Shown here: in pieces, positions 27,075 through 34,922 of the stretch | How the letters are laid out: every line of letters starts with the position of its first letter | Numbering within the stretch: the first letter of the stretch is position 1 | Assembly (NCBI RefSeq): GCF_018736085.1 | Contig: NZ_CP076134.1 | Span: forward strand, 1,560,501-1,624,500 | Length of the DNA: 64,000 bases | Source of the DNA: Bradyrhizobium sediminis | GTDB taxonomy: Bacteria; Pseudomonadota; Alphaproteobacteria; Rhizobiales; Xanthobacteraceae | Direction: 5' to 3' | The notes under the pieces: model-generated | The model's database searches: none | What the model was told of the DNA's origin: nothing | Seen by the model: the letters and a program-made list of their open reading frames with translations, nothing else | Program-made: the position numbers and the translations under genes

Positions 27075-27251
27075 GGCCGCCTCAGTTGGCACCTCTGTTT
27101 CATCGTGCGGAAACAACTGTGAAGACCGGAACGACAAACCACACCGCAAACACCAGCGCAGCTACAAACTCACGCGTGTGTTGAGTCAGAGTTGATCTCG
27201 CTTCTCATCCAGGGTGGCGAGTGTCGTCACCGCACCAGCACGGGGATTGCC

Positions 27252-27434
27252 ATGCTTTCAGTCTTGATCGGTGTCTTGATCATTTGCATCGTAGGTGCAA
27301 TTTGCTTTTGGGCCATTGACAAGTTTGTCAATGAAGCCCGCCTCGCAAACCTTCTCAAACTGCTTGTGGTTCTGATCTGCCTGGCGGCGATCCTTCAACG
27401 GGTACTGCCGCTGGCTGGGATTAACTGGCTGTAA
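27252..27434 (+). CDS. Small two-helix membrane protein (Thivi_2564-like)
   Basis: I start at the ATG at 27252 (60 residues, GGGGA upstream) because the upstream extension is not hydrophobic. Two membrane helices are clear: SVLIGVLIICIVGAICFWAI and NLLKLLVVLICLAAILQRVL, with a short charged loop between. This fits the Thivi_2564-type family of tiny membrane proteins of unknown function. The 263 bp that follow hold no gene I can see. Confidence 0.65.
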   Translation: MLSVLIGVLIICIVGAICFWAIDKFVNEARLANLLKLLVVLICLAAILQRVLPLAGINWL

Positions 27435-27697
27435 GCGAAAACTGGGAATATTGGAGCCCCGCGGTCGTCGGCTCACATTCGCCGGAAATACGTGAAATTT
27501 CGACGATCCCAGCCGGTCTCCGAAGCCCAAAGCCGGCTTTCCCGAGCAGCGGGCGAACAGATTCATCGGCATTTTAGCGAATTTTTAGAGATAATACTTA
27601 TTCGCCGACTTTACGGAAAAATCGCGTTTGCAGCGTAGGATCCAACCCGCGCAGGTGCCGTTTGCGCGTGTTGGTCGCGACTTAAGGTCTAAGAAAA

Positions 27698-28819
27698 ATG
27701 AGTGGGGCAAAATCCTTCCTGAGGGATCTCGACCAGGCGGTTTCGCGGGGAACGGCTGAAAGCCGCATGCGGGCGTTGTGGCATACGACCGATCTGATGA
27801 TCACCGGCCGCTACAGCGAGGATGAGATCTGGACCTTCGGCGAGGTCATCGGACGGCTCGCGGACGAGATTGAAGTAGCGGCCCGCGCCCAGCTCGCAAG
27901 GCGGCTGGCCCGCTTCGAGAAAGCCCCGGTCAATATCATCCACAAACTCGCCTTTGACGATTCGATCGACGTCGCCGGCCCGATCCTGGAGGAGTCCGAA
28001 CGGCTGGAGCCTTATGCCCTGGTCGCCAACGTCTGCACCAAAGGCCAGCCGCATATGCTCGCGATCTCGAAACGGGAGACGCTCGAGGAATCAGTGACGG
28101 ACGTGCTGGTGACCCGGGGCAACAGCGAGGTCGTGAACTCGGTCGCCACCAACAATGGCGCGCGTTTCTCGGATTTCGGTTTCCTGCACATGATTCAGCG
28201 GGCCGAAGGCGATTCCATTCTCGCCGAGCAGCTCGGCCTTCGCGAGGACATTCCCAGGCATCTGTTCCAGCAGCTGATCGCCAAGGCGACGGACGACGTG
28301 AGAAAGCGGCTCGAACGCGAGCGTCCCAACATGATCGACCAAATTCAGTCCACGGTGACCGATGTTGCGGGCGAGCTGCAATCCAAGTTCGGCCCGGTAT
28401 CGCGAGGCCATTTTGTCGCAAAACGGGTGGTGACGACGCAGCATCGCCAGGGCAACCTGAATGAAAAGAGCATCTCCCTCTACGCCAGGTCCCACAGGCT
28501 CGAGGAGGTCACGATTGGGCTGTCTTTGTTGTGTTCGTTGCCGAGCGATGTGATCGAGCGCGCCTTGCACGACAGGAACAGGGAAACGCTGCTGATCCTC
28601 GCCAAGGCCCTCGACTTTTCGTGGGAGACCACGATGTCCCTGCTTTTCCTCGGTGCGAAAGATCACCGCATCACCGCGAAAGACCTGAGAGACCTGGAAA
28701 GCGATTTTGGCCGCCTCAATGTCGAGACGTCCCGAAGCGTTCTGGAATTCTATCAGTCGCGCAAGAGCATCGGGGACACCTATGCCAGCCCGAAGCGGCA
28801 GGCCGCCGTCGTGCAATGA
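27698..28819 (+). CDS. DUF2336 domain protein
   Basis: The 373-residue, soluble, helix-rich protein is of the DUF2336 type common in Bradyrhizobium and relatives; recognisable segments are LWHTTDLMITGRYSEDEI, RLARFEKAPVNIIHKLAFDD and LFQQLIAKATDDVRKRL. HEAT-like helical repeats run through most of its length, which suggests a scaffold or regulatory role, but no activity is established to my knowledge. It is followed after 36 bp by a small protein on the same strand. Confidence 0.8.
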   Translation: MSGAKSFLRDLDQAVSRGTAESRMRALWHTTDLMITGRYSEDEIWTFGEVIGRLADEIEVAARAQLARRLARFEKAPVNIIHKLAFDDSIDVAGPILEESERLEPYALVANVCTKGQPHMLAISKRETLEESVTDVLVTRGNSEVVNSVATNNGARFSDFGFLHMIQRAEGDSILAEQLGLREDIPRHLFQQLIAKATDDVRKRLERERPNMIDQIQSTVTDVAGELQSKFGPVSRGHFVAKRVVTTQHRQGNLNEKSISLYARSHRLEEVTIGLSLLCSLPSDVIERALHDRNRETLLILAKALDFSWETTMSLLFLGAKDHRITAKDLRDLESDFGRLNVETSRSVLEFYQSRKSIGDTYASPKRQAAVVQ

Positions 28820-28855
28820 TATCACCGCTCTAGAACAGGCTCGGGAGTATCGGCA

Positions 28856-29086
28856 ATGAACGCATTCACATTCGGAACTTCCATTCGCAAGAGCTTCGGT
28901 GTTGCCTCCAGCGAGCCGAAGCCCGAAGCCTCCTCGGTGGACATGGCCTGGCTCGTTCTCGAAGCCGCGAACGATCTCGGCGACGAGGCGGCCATCGCAG
29001 CCTGCCGGCGGGTGATCGATGCGAGCCTCAATGGCACGCCCGCCCCGCCATCCGACGTCCATCTCATCGCCGAATATTTCAGGTGA
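28856..29086 (+). CDS. Small conserved hypothetical protein
   Basis: The 76-residue protein has GGGAG upstream. A helical core reads SSVDMAWLVLEAANDLGDEAA followed by ACRRVIDASLNG and a short C-terminal helix (VHLIAEYFR). It probably shares a transcript with the DUF2336 gene 36 bp upstream. It has no signal or membrane segment. I do not recognise a function. Confidence 0.68.
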   Translation: MNAFTFGTSIRKSFGVASSEPKPEASSVDMAWLVLEAANDLGDEAAIAACRRVIDASLNGTPAPPSDVHLIAEYFR

Positions 29087-29176
29087 TTTGGGGCGCTGCG
29101 GTCGGGCGCAGCCCGGCTCGCTCGCGGCCATGCCGGACGTGGTTGGCGAATCCGGCGCGATCATGCACCATGAATC

Positions 29177-30292
29177 ATGGACTCGCTTGCGGCCGTTTTT
29201 CGTGAAGTCGGCGCCCCCGTCTCGATCGAGCGCATCGCGCTGGATCCCCCGGGGCCTACCGAGGTGCTGGTGCGCATTGCCGCGGTGGGCCTGTGCCGCA
29301 CCGACTATCACGTCATGCGCGGCGAGCGCCGTGTCGCCATGCAGCCGATGGTGCTGGGCCATGAGGCCGCAGCCGTCGTCGAACAGGTCGGCGGCGCGGT
29401 CACGGGCATCAGCTCCGGCGATCACGTCGTTCTCACCTTCATCCCCGGCTGCGGCAAATGCCACTGGTGCCGGCGCGGCCTGCATCATCTGTGCGCCGAG
29501 GGCGCGCGCATCACGCAGGGGCCGCAACTCGACGGTACCTACCGCCGGCGTGACCGCGACGGCGCGGCGGTCGGCGCTTTTTGCATGATCGGCGCCTTTG
29601 CCGAGCGCGCCGTCGTCGATCAGGCCTCCGTCGTCGTGATCGGCAAGGACATCCCGTTCGATCTGGCCAGCCTGGTTGCCTGCGGCGTACCGGCCGGCGT
29701 CGGCGCCGCGCGCCAGCGGGCGCGGGTGCAGCCAGGGCAAAGCGTGCTGGTGGTGGGCTGCGGCGGCGACGGCATGAACGTGGTTCAGGGCGCGCGGCTG
29801 TGCGGCGCCGCCAGGATCATTGCCGCCGACATCGTGCCGGCCAAGCTCGACTGGGCGCGCGAGTTCGGCGCGACCCATGGCGTCAACGCGCAAGGCGAGG
29901 CGCTGATCCGCGCCGTGCATGGGCTGACGGACGGCATCGGCGTCGATCACGCCTTCGTCTGCATCGATCCGCCCTCGACCCTGCTGCCGGCGTTCCGCGC
30001 CACCGCCAGGGGCGGCAACGTCGTGGTGACCGCGCTGACGCCGGACACCGTGACCGAGATCAAGATTCCTCCGCTTGAATTGTTCGTGACGCAAAAGGCG
30101 ATCATGGGTGCTGTGTACGGCTTTGCCAGTCCCCGCCTGCAGATCCCTGAGCTGCTGGCGCTGTATCGCACCGGCGAGTTGAAGCTGCGCGAACTGATCA
30201 CGCGCACCTATCGTCTCGACGAAATCAACCGCGGCTACGCCGATCTCGAGGCGGGCAGGAATCTGCGCGGCGTGGTGGTGTTCGAGGGCTAG
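29177..30292 (+). CDS. Zinc-dependent alcohol dehydrogenase (MDR family)
   Basis: The 371-residue enzyme has the catalytic zinc ligands C40 (GLCRTDYH) and H62-E63 (GHEAA), and a structural zinc site of four cysteines at about 92, 95, 98 and 106 (CGKCHWCRRGLHHLC). The Rossmann motif is VVGCGGDGMNVVQGA. This layout is that of medium-chain, class III-like or NDMA-dependent-like alcohol dehydrogenases. It would oxidise a primary alcohol or a thiol-aldehyde adduct with NAD. Substrate is not readable. It lies convergent with feoB; the 223 bp between contain the repeat structures described at 30297-30507. Confidence 0.88.
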   Translation: MDSLAAVFREVGAPVSIERIALDPPGPTEVLVRIAAVGLCRTDYHVMRGERRVAMQPMVLGHEAAAVVEQVGGAVTGISSGDHVVLTFIPGCGKCHWCRRGLHHLCAEGARITQGPQLDGTYRRRDRDGAAVGAFCMIGAFAERAVVDQASVVVIGKDIPFDLASLVACGVPAGVGAARQRARVQPGQSVLVVGCGGDGMNVVQGARLCGAARIIAADIVPAKLDWAREFGATHGVNAQGEALIRAVHGLTDGIGVDHAFVCIDPPSTLLPAFRATARGGNVVVTALTPDTVTEIKIPPLELFVTQKAIMGAVYGFASPRLQIPELLALYRTGELKLRELITRTYRLDEINRGYADLEAGRNLRGVVVFEG

Positions 30293-30296
30293 GTTC

Positions 30297-30345
30297 AGCC
30301 GGCCCCGAGCGCGACCGCGATGTCGTAGATCGCAAGGCTCGCCGC
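30297..30345 (-). repeat. Duplicated, diverged copy of the feoB 3' end
   Basis: These 49 bp match 30518-30566, the last codons of feoB, at 44 of 49 positions. Read leftward they encode AASLAIYDIAVALGAG and a stop, against AASFATYNIAVALGAG in feoB. The copy lies 221 bp beyond the true feoB end, with a hairpin-ended repeat between. Confidence 0.85.
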
Positions 30346-30406
30346 ATCGACCGCGATCGGGATGGGATCACGTTGGGGGACGACGACGGACCATTGTTCT
30401 TTTCGT

Positions 30407-30507
30407 GCCCGGACGCGGCGCTGCACGCGTGCTGCGGGCCGAGCATTCTACTTTGCATGGGGTTGTTTTCGCGATTTTTTGGTGAGGCGGCTGCGCCGCG
30501 TCCGGGC
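30407..30507. repeat. Hairpin-ended repeat element between the two feoB ends
   Basis: Exact 15-bp inverted repeats GCCCGGACGCGGCGC (30407-30421) and its complement (30493-30507) bound about 100 bp. The interior includes TTTGCATGGGGTTGTTTTCG, which I recognise in style as a dispersed Bradyrhizobium sequence. No reading frame of note is inside. Confidence 0.75.
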
Positions 30508-30515
30508 CGCCGCAA

Positions 30516-32390
30516 CTAGCCGGCTCCGAGCGCGACCGCGATGTTGTAGGTCGCAAAACTCGCCGCGTAGGCCAGCACCAACATATAGGCGAAGGTGATC
30601 GCCATCCATTTCCAGCTTCCGGTCTCGCGGCGGATCACCGCTAGCGTGGAGGCGCATTGCGGCGCGAAGATGTACCAGGCCAACAGCGACAGCGCGGTGG
30701 CGAGACTCCATTTCGTCGCCAGCAACTGGCCGATCTGCTCGGCGGCTTCCTTGCCGCCCTCGATGGCATAGACGGTACCGAGTGCTGCGACCGCGACTTC
30801 GCGCGCCGCCATGCCCGGGATCAGCGCGACAGCGATCTGCCAGTTGAAGCCGACCGGGGCCAGCAGGGGTTCGATTGCCTTGCCGATGACAGCGGCGAGG
30901 CTGTAGTTGATGGCGGGATCGGCAGCGCCGGCCGGCGGCTGCGGGAACGACGCCAGGAACCAGATCAGCACCATCATCGAGAAGATCGTGGTGCCGGCGC
31001 GCTGCAAGAACATCTTCGCCCGTGTGTAGATGCCGATCGCGATGCTGCGCGGGCGCGGCATCTTGTAATCCGGCAATTCCAGCATGAATGGCGCCGGGGC
31101 GTAGTCGCGCAGCATGAAGAACTTGATCAGGAACGACATGCCGAGCGCGCTGGAGATGCCGGTCGCGTAGAGGCCGAACATCACCAGCCCCTGCAGATTG
31201 ACAAAGCCCCAGATCTGCTTTGCCGGGATGAAGGCCGAGATGATCAGCGTGTAGACCGGGATCCGCGCCGAACAGGTCATCAGCGGCGCGATCAGGATGG
31301 TGGTCAGCCGGTCGCGGCGGTTGTCGATCACCCGTGTCGCCATGATGCCGGGGATCGCGCAGGCGAAACTCGACAGCAGCGGAATGAAGGCGCGGCCGTG
31401 CAGGCCGGCGCCGCCCATGATGCGGTCCATCAGGAACGCCGCGCGCGCCATGTAGCCGAAATCTTCCAGCAGCAGGATGAACAGGAAGATGGTGATGATC
31501 TGCGGCAGGAACACGACGACGCTGCCGACGCCGGAGATCACGCCGTTCTGCAGGAAGCTTTGCAGGAGGCCGGCGGGCAGGGTGTCATGAACCAGCTGCC
31601 CGAGTGCCGCGAAAGCCGAACTCAGGAGCTCCATCAGCGGCTGCGCCCATGCGAACACCGCCTGGAACATCACGAACAGGATCAGGGCCAGGATCAAAAG
31701 CCCCGCCACCGGGTGCAGCACCAATGCGTCGATCCGCGCGGTCCAGGTGTCGGGCCTCGCTGGCAGGCTGATGGTTTCGGCGATGATGCGGTCGGCCTCG
31801 CGCTGGGTGGCGCGCAATTGCGCCACCGTGAGCGGTTGCCAGAGATTGGGCTGCAGCGGGTGTGGCGTTTGCGCGGCGATGATCTCGTCGGTCCGGCGCA
31901 ACAGCTCGGCGGTGCCGCCCTTGCGCACGGCGATCGAGGTCACGACCGGAACGCCGAGCGCCTCCGACAGCCGCGGCACGTCCACGGTGACGCCGCGGCG
32001 GGTGGCGATGTCGAACATGTTGAGCACCAGCATCAGCGGCCGGCCGGTGCTCTTGAGCTCGAGCACGAGGCGGATCGTTAGCCGCAGATTGGTGGAATCG
32101 GCCACGCAGAGCACGAGGTCGGGCAGCACCTCGCCGGCGGTGCGGCCGAGCACGACGTCGCGGGTGATCTCTTCGTCGGGGCTGCGGCCGCGCAGCGAAT
32201 AGGTGCCGGGCAAATCGACCAGCGACACCTGACGGCCTGTTGGCGTGACGAACGAGCCTTGCTTGCGTTCGACCGTGACGCCCGGATAGTTCGCCACCTT
32301 CTGGCGGCTGCCGGTGAGAGCATTGAACAACGAGGTCTTGCCGCTGTTCGGCGTGCCCACCAGGGCCAGATGCAGCAGCGGAGCTTCCAT
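30516..32390 (-). CDS. feoB: Ferrous iron transport protein B
   Basis: FeoB imports Fe2+ across the inner membrane. The 624-residue protein has a cytosolic GTPase domain with P-loop GTPNSGKT (12-19), DLPGTYSL, and NMFD for guanine recognition, a helical spacer, and a membrane domain with the two Gate regions (FACAIPGIMATR and the later MAAREVAVAALGT). The length is short of E. coli FeoB (about 770), as is common for alphaproteobacterial copies. It follows feoA by 20 bp, the normal feoAB order. Its 3' end is duplicated nearby (see 30297-30345), though the gene itself is intact. Confidence 0.95.
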   Translation of the reverse strand: MEAPLLHLALVGTPNSGKTSLFNALTGSRQKVANYPGVTVERKQGSFVTPTGRQVSLVDLPGTYSLRGRSPDEEITRDVVLGRTAGEVLPDLVLCVADSTNLRLTIRLVLELKSTGRPLMLVLNMFDIATRRGVTVDVPRLSEALGVPVVTSIAVRKGGTAELLRRTDEIIAAQTPHPLQPNLWQPLTVAQLRATQREADRIIAETISLPARPDTWTARIDALVLHPVAGLLILALILFVMFQAVFAWAQPLMELLSSAFAALGQLVHDTLPAGLLQSFLQNGVISGVGSVVVFLPQIITIFLFILLLEDFGYMARAAFLMDRIMGGAGLHGRAFIPLLSSFACAIPGIMATRVIDNRRDRLTTILIAPLMTCSARIPVYTLIISAFIPAKQIWGFVNLQGLVMFGLYATGISSALGMSFLIKFFMLRDYAPAPFMLELPDYKMPRPRSIAIGIYTRAKMFLQRAGTTIFSMMVLIWFLASFPQPPAGAADPAINYSLAAVIGKAIEPLLAPVGFNWQIAVALIPGMAAREVAVAALGTVYAIEGGKEAAEQIGQLLATKWSLATALSLLAWYIFAPQCASTLAVIRRETGSWKWMAITFAYMLVLAYAASFATYNIAVALGAG

Positions 32391-32410
32391 GAATTCAAGA
32401 TCCGGTCGCG

Positions 32411-32698
32411 TCAGGCGACAATAATGGCCATGGCCTCGCGCCGGCGCACTGCGATCGTGACGTTTTCGACGCGAACCGCGATAGGATCGCGGCCGACGAT
32501 GCCTTCGTGCAGGACCTCGACCTTGGCGCCTTCGACGAAGCCGAGTTCAATCAGCCGGCTCTCCAGCTCATGGGCCGACAGCGCCGAGCCGGAATCTCCG
32601 GCGGCGAGCTGCTGGATCACGCCCGAATAGCCGCGCTTGACCAGCCCCAAGGGCATTCCAGGGGCCGAATGCGGACGCCCGCCGTTCCGTTGAGTCAT
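32411..32698 (-). CDS. feoA: Ferrous iron transport protein A
   Basis: A 95-residue SH3-like protein typical of FeoA, with ESRLIELGFVEGAKVEVLHEG and the PIAVRVENVTIAVRRREA core. It is thought to interact with and modulate FeoB in the cytosol. It is the first gene of feoAB. A TATAAT hexamer lies about 70 bp upstream on this strand. About 150 bp upstream is a sequence matching the FixK2 half-site pattern, so expression under low oxygen is a fair guess. Confidence 0.9.
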   Translation of the reverse strand: MTQRNGGRPHSAPGMPLGLVKRGYSGVIQQLAAGDSGSALSAHELESRLIELGFVEGAKVEVLHEGIVGRDPIAVRVENVTIAVRRREAMAIIVA

Positions 32699-32768
32699 GG
32701 TTTCTTATTTCCAACCAGCGGCGGGCCGGTCAAGGCAGGCGGTCGAAATGCGGCGGCACCTTAGAGCG

Positions 32769-32774
32769 ATTATA
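32769..32774 (-). promoter_or_regulatory. Candidate -10 hexamer of feoAB
   Basis: Read leftward the bases are TATAAT, a perfect -10 consensus that is unusual in this GC-rich sequence. It stands about 70 bp before the feoA start. No good -35 is visible at 16-18 bp, which could mean an activator is needed. Confidence 0.45.
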
Positions 32775-32849
32775 AGCAATTCGCGCACCTTCCCGGGTTC
32801 TGCAACACTTTCAGATCAACTCCTTAAACGCTTGAAAGCCGGACCCGTA

Positions 32850-32863
32850 TTGATCCAGCGCAA
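32850..32863. promoter_or_regulatory. FixK/FNR-like box between feoA and the TPR gene
   Basis: TTGATCCAGCGCAA fits the FixK2 pattern TTG(A/C)-N6-(T/G)CAA. The left half matches the FNR half-site perfectly; the right half matches only in part. It lies about 100 bp before the TPR gene and about 150 bp before feoA, so it could serve either. Confidence 0.35.
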
Positions 32864-32964
32864 TCCTTTTCCGGCAGTGAATCTTCCGGGGAATGCCGCG
32901 CCAAAAGCGGGGTTTACACCTCCGGCTGGAGAAATCGCTCACAATGCAGCACCAGGAGGCTCGC

Positions 32965-33573
32965 ATGAACAGCTCCGCGACAAGGTTGATAACACTGGCT
33001 ATGTTTCTGACGGCGCTGGTCGCGGCTGCCCCGGTCATCCCGGCGTTGGCCGCCGGGGGAGGCGGTGGTGGTGGCGGCAGCGATCCCTATGGCTCTTCCT
33101 ATCCTTCGACGACCCCGCCCTCGGCGGGTACCAAGGCCACCGGCACTACCCACAAGGGCAAAAAGAAGACCGACAAGCAGTCCTCCCTGTTCGACAACCC
33201 CGCCTTTGCTCAGGGGTACCGCGCGGCCTATGCGACGATCTACGATCGCCACGACTATACCGGCGCCATCGAGCAGCTGAAAGCGCTCGGTCACGACGAC
33301 CTCGCCAGCGTCGCCAACCTGATCGGCTATTCCTATCGCAAGCTCGGCGACTACAAGCTCTCGCAAGTCTGGTACGAGCGCGCGCTGAAAGCCGACCCGA
33401 ACCACGTGCTGACCTGGCAATATTACGGCCTCTGGCAGATCGAGCAGGGCAACCGCGACCAGGCGCAATATCATCTGAGCCGGATCGCCGCGATCTGCGG
33501 CACTGGCTGCGACGAGTACCGGTCGCTGGCCGCGGCGCTGGAAAAACCGCCCGGCACCGGCCTCGTCTACTGA
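32965..33573 (+). CDS. Exported tetratricopeptide-repeat protein
   Basis: The ATG at 32965 has a perfect AGGAGG six bases upstream and starts a signal peptide (residues 1-30, ending ALAAG), giving 202 residues. A Gly/Ser/Pro/Lys-rich linker (residues 30-75) follows, then two or three TPR units, the clearest being ASVANLIGYSYRKLGDYKLS and the following helix pair with ADPNHVLTWQYYGLWQ. Two cysteines near the end (CGTGC) could form a disulfide. It is likely a periplasmic protein that binds partners. It is divergent from feoA. Confidence 0.82.
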   Translation: MNSSATRLITLAMFLTALVAAAPVIPALAAGGGGGGGGSDPYGSSYPSTTPPSAGTKATGTTHKGKKKTDKQSSLFDNPAFAQGYRAAYATIYDRHDYTGAIEQLKALGHDDLASVANLIGYSYRKLGDYKLSQVWYERALKADPNHVLTWQYYGLWQIEQGNRDQAQYHLSRIAAICGTGCDEYRSLAAALEKPPGTGLVY

Positions 33574-33652
33574 AATTTGCGGACGCCATTCGGCGGGCGC
33601 GCTCCCAGTGGGAGGCGCCCGCGGCTGGCGCGTATTCGGCTAAAGCGCGCCT

Positions 33653-34663
33653 TCATGCCGACATCTCTACGCCGTGTGTCTCGTCATCGGTAAGGATTTC
33701 GAACGCCGCGCGGTTCTTCGTCTCCAGCACCTCTGTCGTACCGGCGCGCCTGTCCGTGAGACGCAGCGTACAGCGGGCAATCTTGCTGTTGAGGCAGTGT
33801 TTCACGCCACCCGGCGGATTGTAGTAGCGCAATCCCACGAACGCCTCCCGCGGCGCCGATATCGTGGCTGCGATCTCGGCATCCCGGTTTCGCGACGCAA
33901 ACTGCCACGAAAAATATCCGAACTTTCCTCTGGCCCGGATCGCCTGCCCCAATCCCGTGAACGCGTATTCCCTTTGCTTGTGGCGAAGCACCATGGGCGT
34001 GATCGGCGGCGTCCAGAACGGCCCGAGCCGAAGCCGCGCGGTCGCCACCTCCAGAAAGCTGTCGGGCTGGTTGTCGAACCCGGCGACCTGGCCCCACGCA
34101 TAGAGATCGGTGTGACGAGATCCCCAATTGTGGTTTTGGCTGCCGACCCAGTCGGCGATCTCGATCTGCTTTCCGTCGACGGTCAGCACGCCGCTGAAGC
34201 GCGCCATCGGCAGGCTGACGACGCTCTTGGCGGCGGGAAAGCGGCGTTCGTAAAACGCCAGAGGCAGCAGGAGAGCCGGCGGCGAATCTCCTTCGAATTT
34301 CAGGTTCCAGGCCAGGCTGTGTTGTGTGCCTTCGATGGCTCCCTCGAGCCGGTTCGGAAGCAGCGTCGCCTTGCCGACCCGCACGCGAAACGACGAGGCA
34401 TCGAAATCGCAGTCGGCGAGCCGGTATTCCTGCTTGGCGACCGCGTGGCGATTTAGTTCGGCATCGAAAAAAATCGCCCAGATTTCGCCGATCGCGTCAT
34501 CCGGGCGTCCCTTCGGGCTGAAGATCGTGTAGCGAATCCAGAAGGCCTGCGCGCGATGCGGGTGGTTCGCGCGTACGAAGAAACTCTCGTAGTGACCCTC
34601 GGGTTGGCCGCGATAGCGCGTGAAGTTCACACCTCGCGAAAATGTCTCCAGCCGGTCCTGCAT
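33653..34663 (-). CDS. CrtC/AttH-like lipocalin-fold protein of unknown substrate
   Basis: The 336-residue protein has the feel of the hydroxyneurosporene synthase (CrtC)/AttH lipocalin-like family: a duplicated beta-rich body with the central motif DWVGSQNHNWGSRHTDLYAWGQV and a second half containing FWTPPITPMVLRHK. No signal peptide or membrane helix is seen. There are no carotenoid genes nearby, so a carotenoid role is not supported; a lipid-like ligand is possible. The assignment is tentative. It is divergent from the DUF3604 operon across a FixK/FNR box. Confidence 0.5.
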   Translation of the reverse strand: MQDRLETFSRGVNFTRYRGQPEGHYESFFVRANHPHRAQAFWIRYTIFSPKGRPDDAIGEIWAIFFDAELNRHAVAKQEYRLADCDFDASSFRVRVGKATLLPNRLEGAIEGTQHSLAWNLKFEGDSPPALLLPLAFYERRFPAAKSVVSLPMARFSGVLTVDGKQIEIADWVGSQNHNWGSRHTDLYAWGQVAGFDNQPDSFLEVATARLRLGPFWTPPITPMVLRHKQREYAFTGLGQAIRARGKFGYFSWQFASRNRDAEIAATISAPREAFVGLRYYNPPGGVKHCLNSKIARCTLRLTDRRAGTTEVLETKNRAAFEILTDDETHGVEMSA

Positions 34664-34763
34664 GTTGGTCCCACGGTCATTGATCTGCCCAATGCGATCA
34701 ACTCGAAACTCATGATTACGCGGCTTGATACGCCGCGGCTAGCCTCCGGCCAAATCCGTTTTA

Positions 34764-34777
34764 TTGATCCGCATCAA
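34764..34777. promoter_or_regulatory. Perfect FixK/FNR box
   Basis: TTGATCCGCATCAA matches the FNR/FixK consensus TTGAT-N4-ATCAA exactly. If it activates rightward at the class II position (-41.5), transcription would start near 34812, with an AT-rich AAATAA at 34801-34806 in the -10 place, and would run into the DUF3604 gene. The leftward -10 place is GC-rich. This favours control of the DUF3604 operon by oxygen limitation. Confidence 0.65.
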
Positions 34778-34922
34778 TGGCGCGTGACGGCTTACGGGTG
34801 AAATAAATAGTTATTGCGGTGCAAGGCCGGCGGACCGATTGTCTCACGCCCATCGAATTGCTTGCGCATCGCGGGGCGGGGAGATTTGATTACTGGGCAA
34901 CGAGAACGAGGGAGACCCGACC

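Noticed and set aside
28091..30094. 667-codon open frame on the - strand
   Set aside because: It spans antisense to the DUF2336, small-protein and alcohol dehydrogenase genes, all supported on the other strand.
34680..34701. TTGATC and GATCAA inverted pair near the FixK box
   Set aside because: The 10-bp spacer does not fit an FNR/FixK site, so I do not call it a second box.
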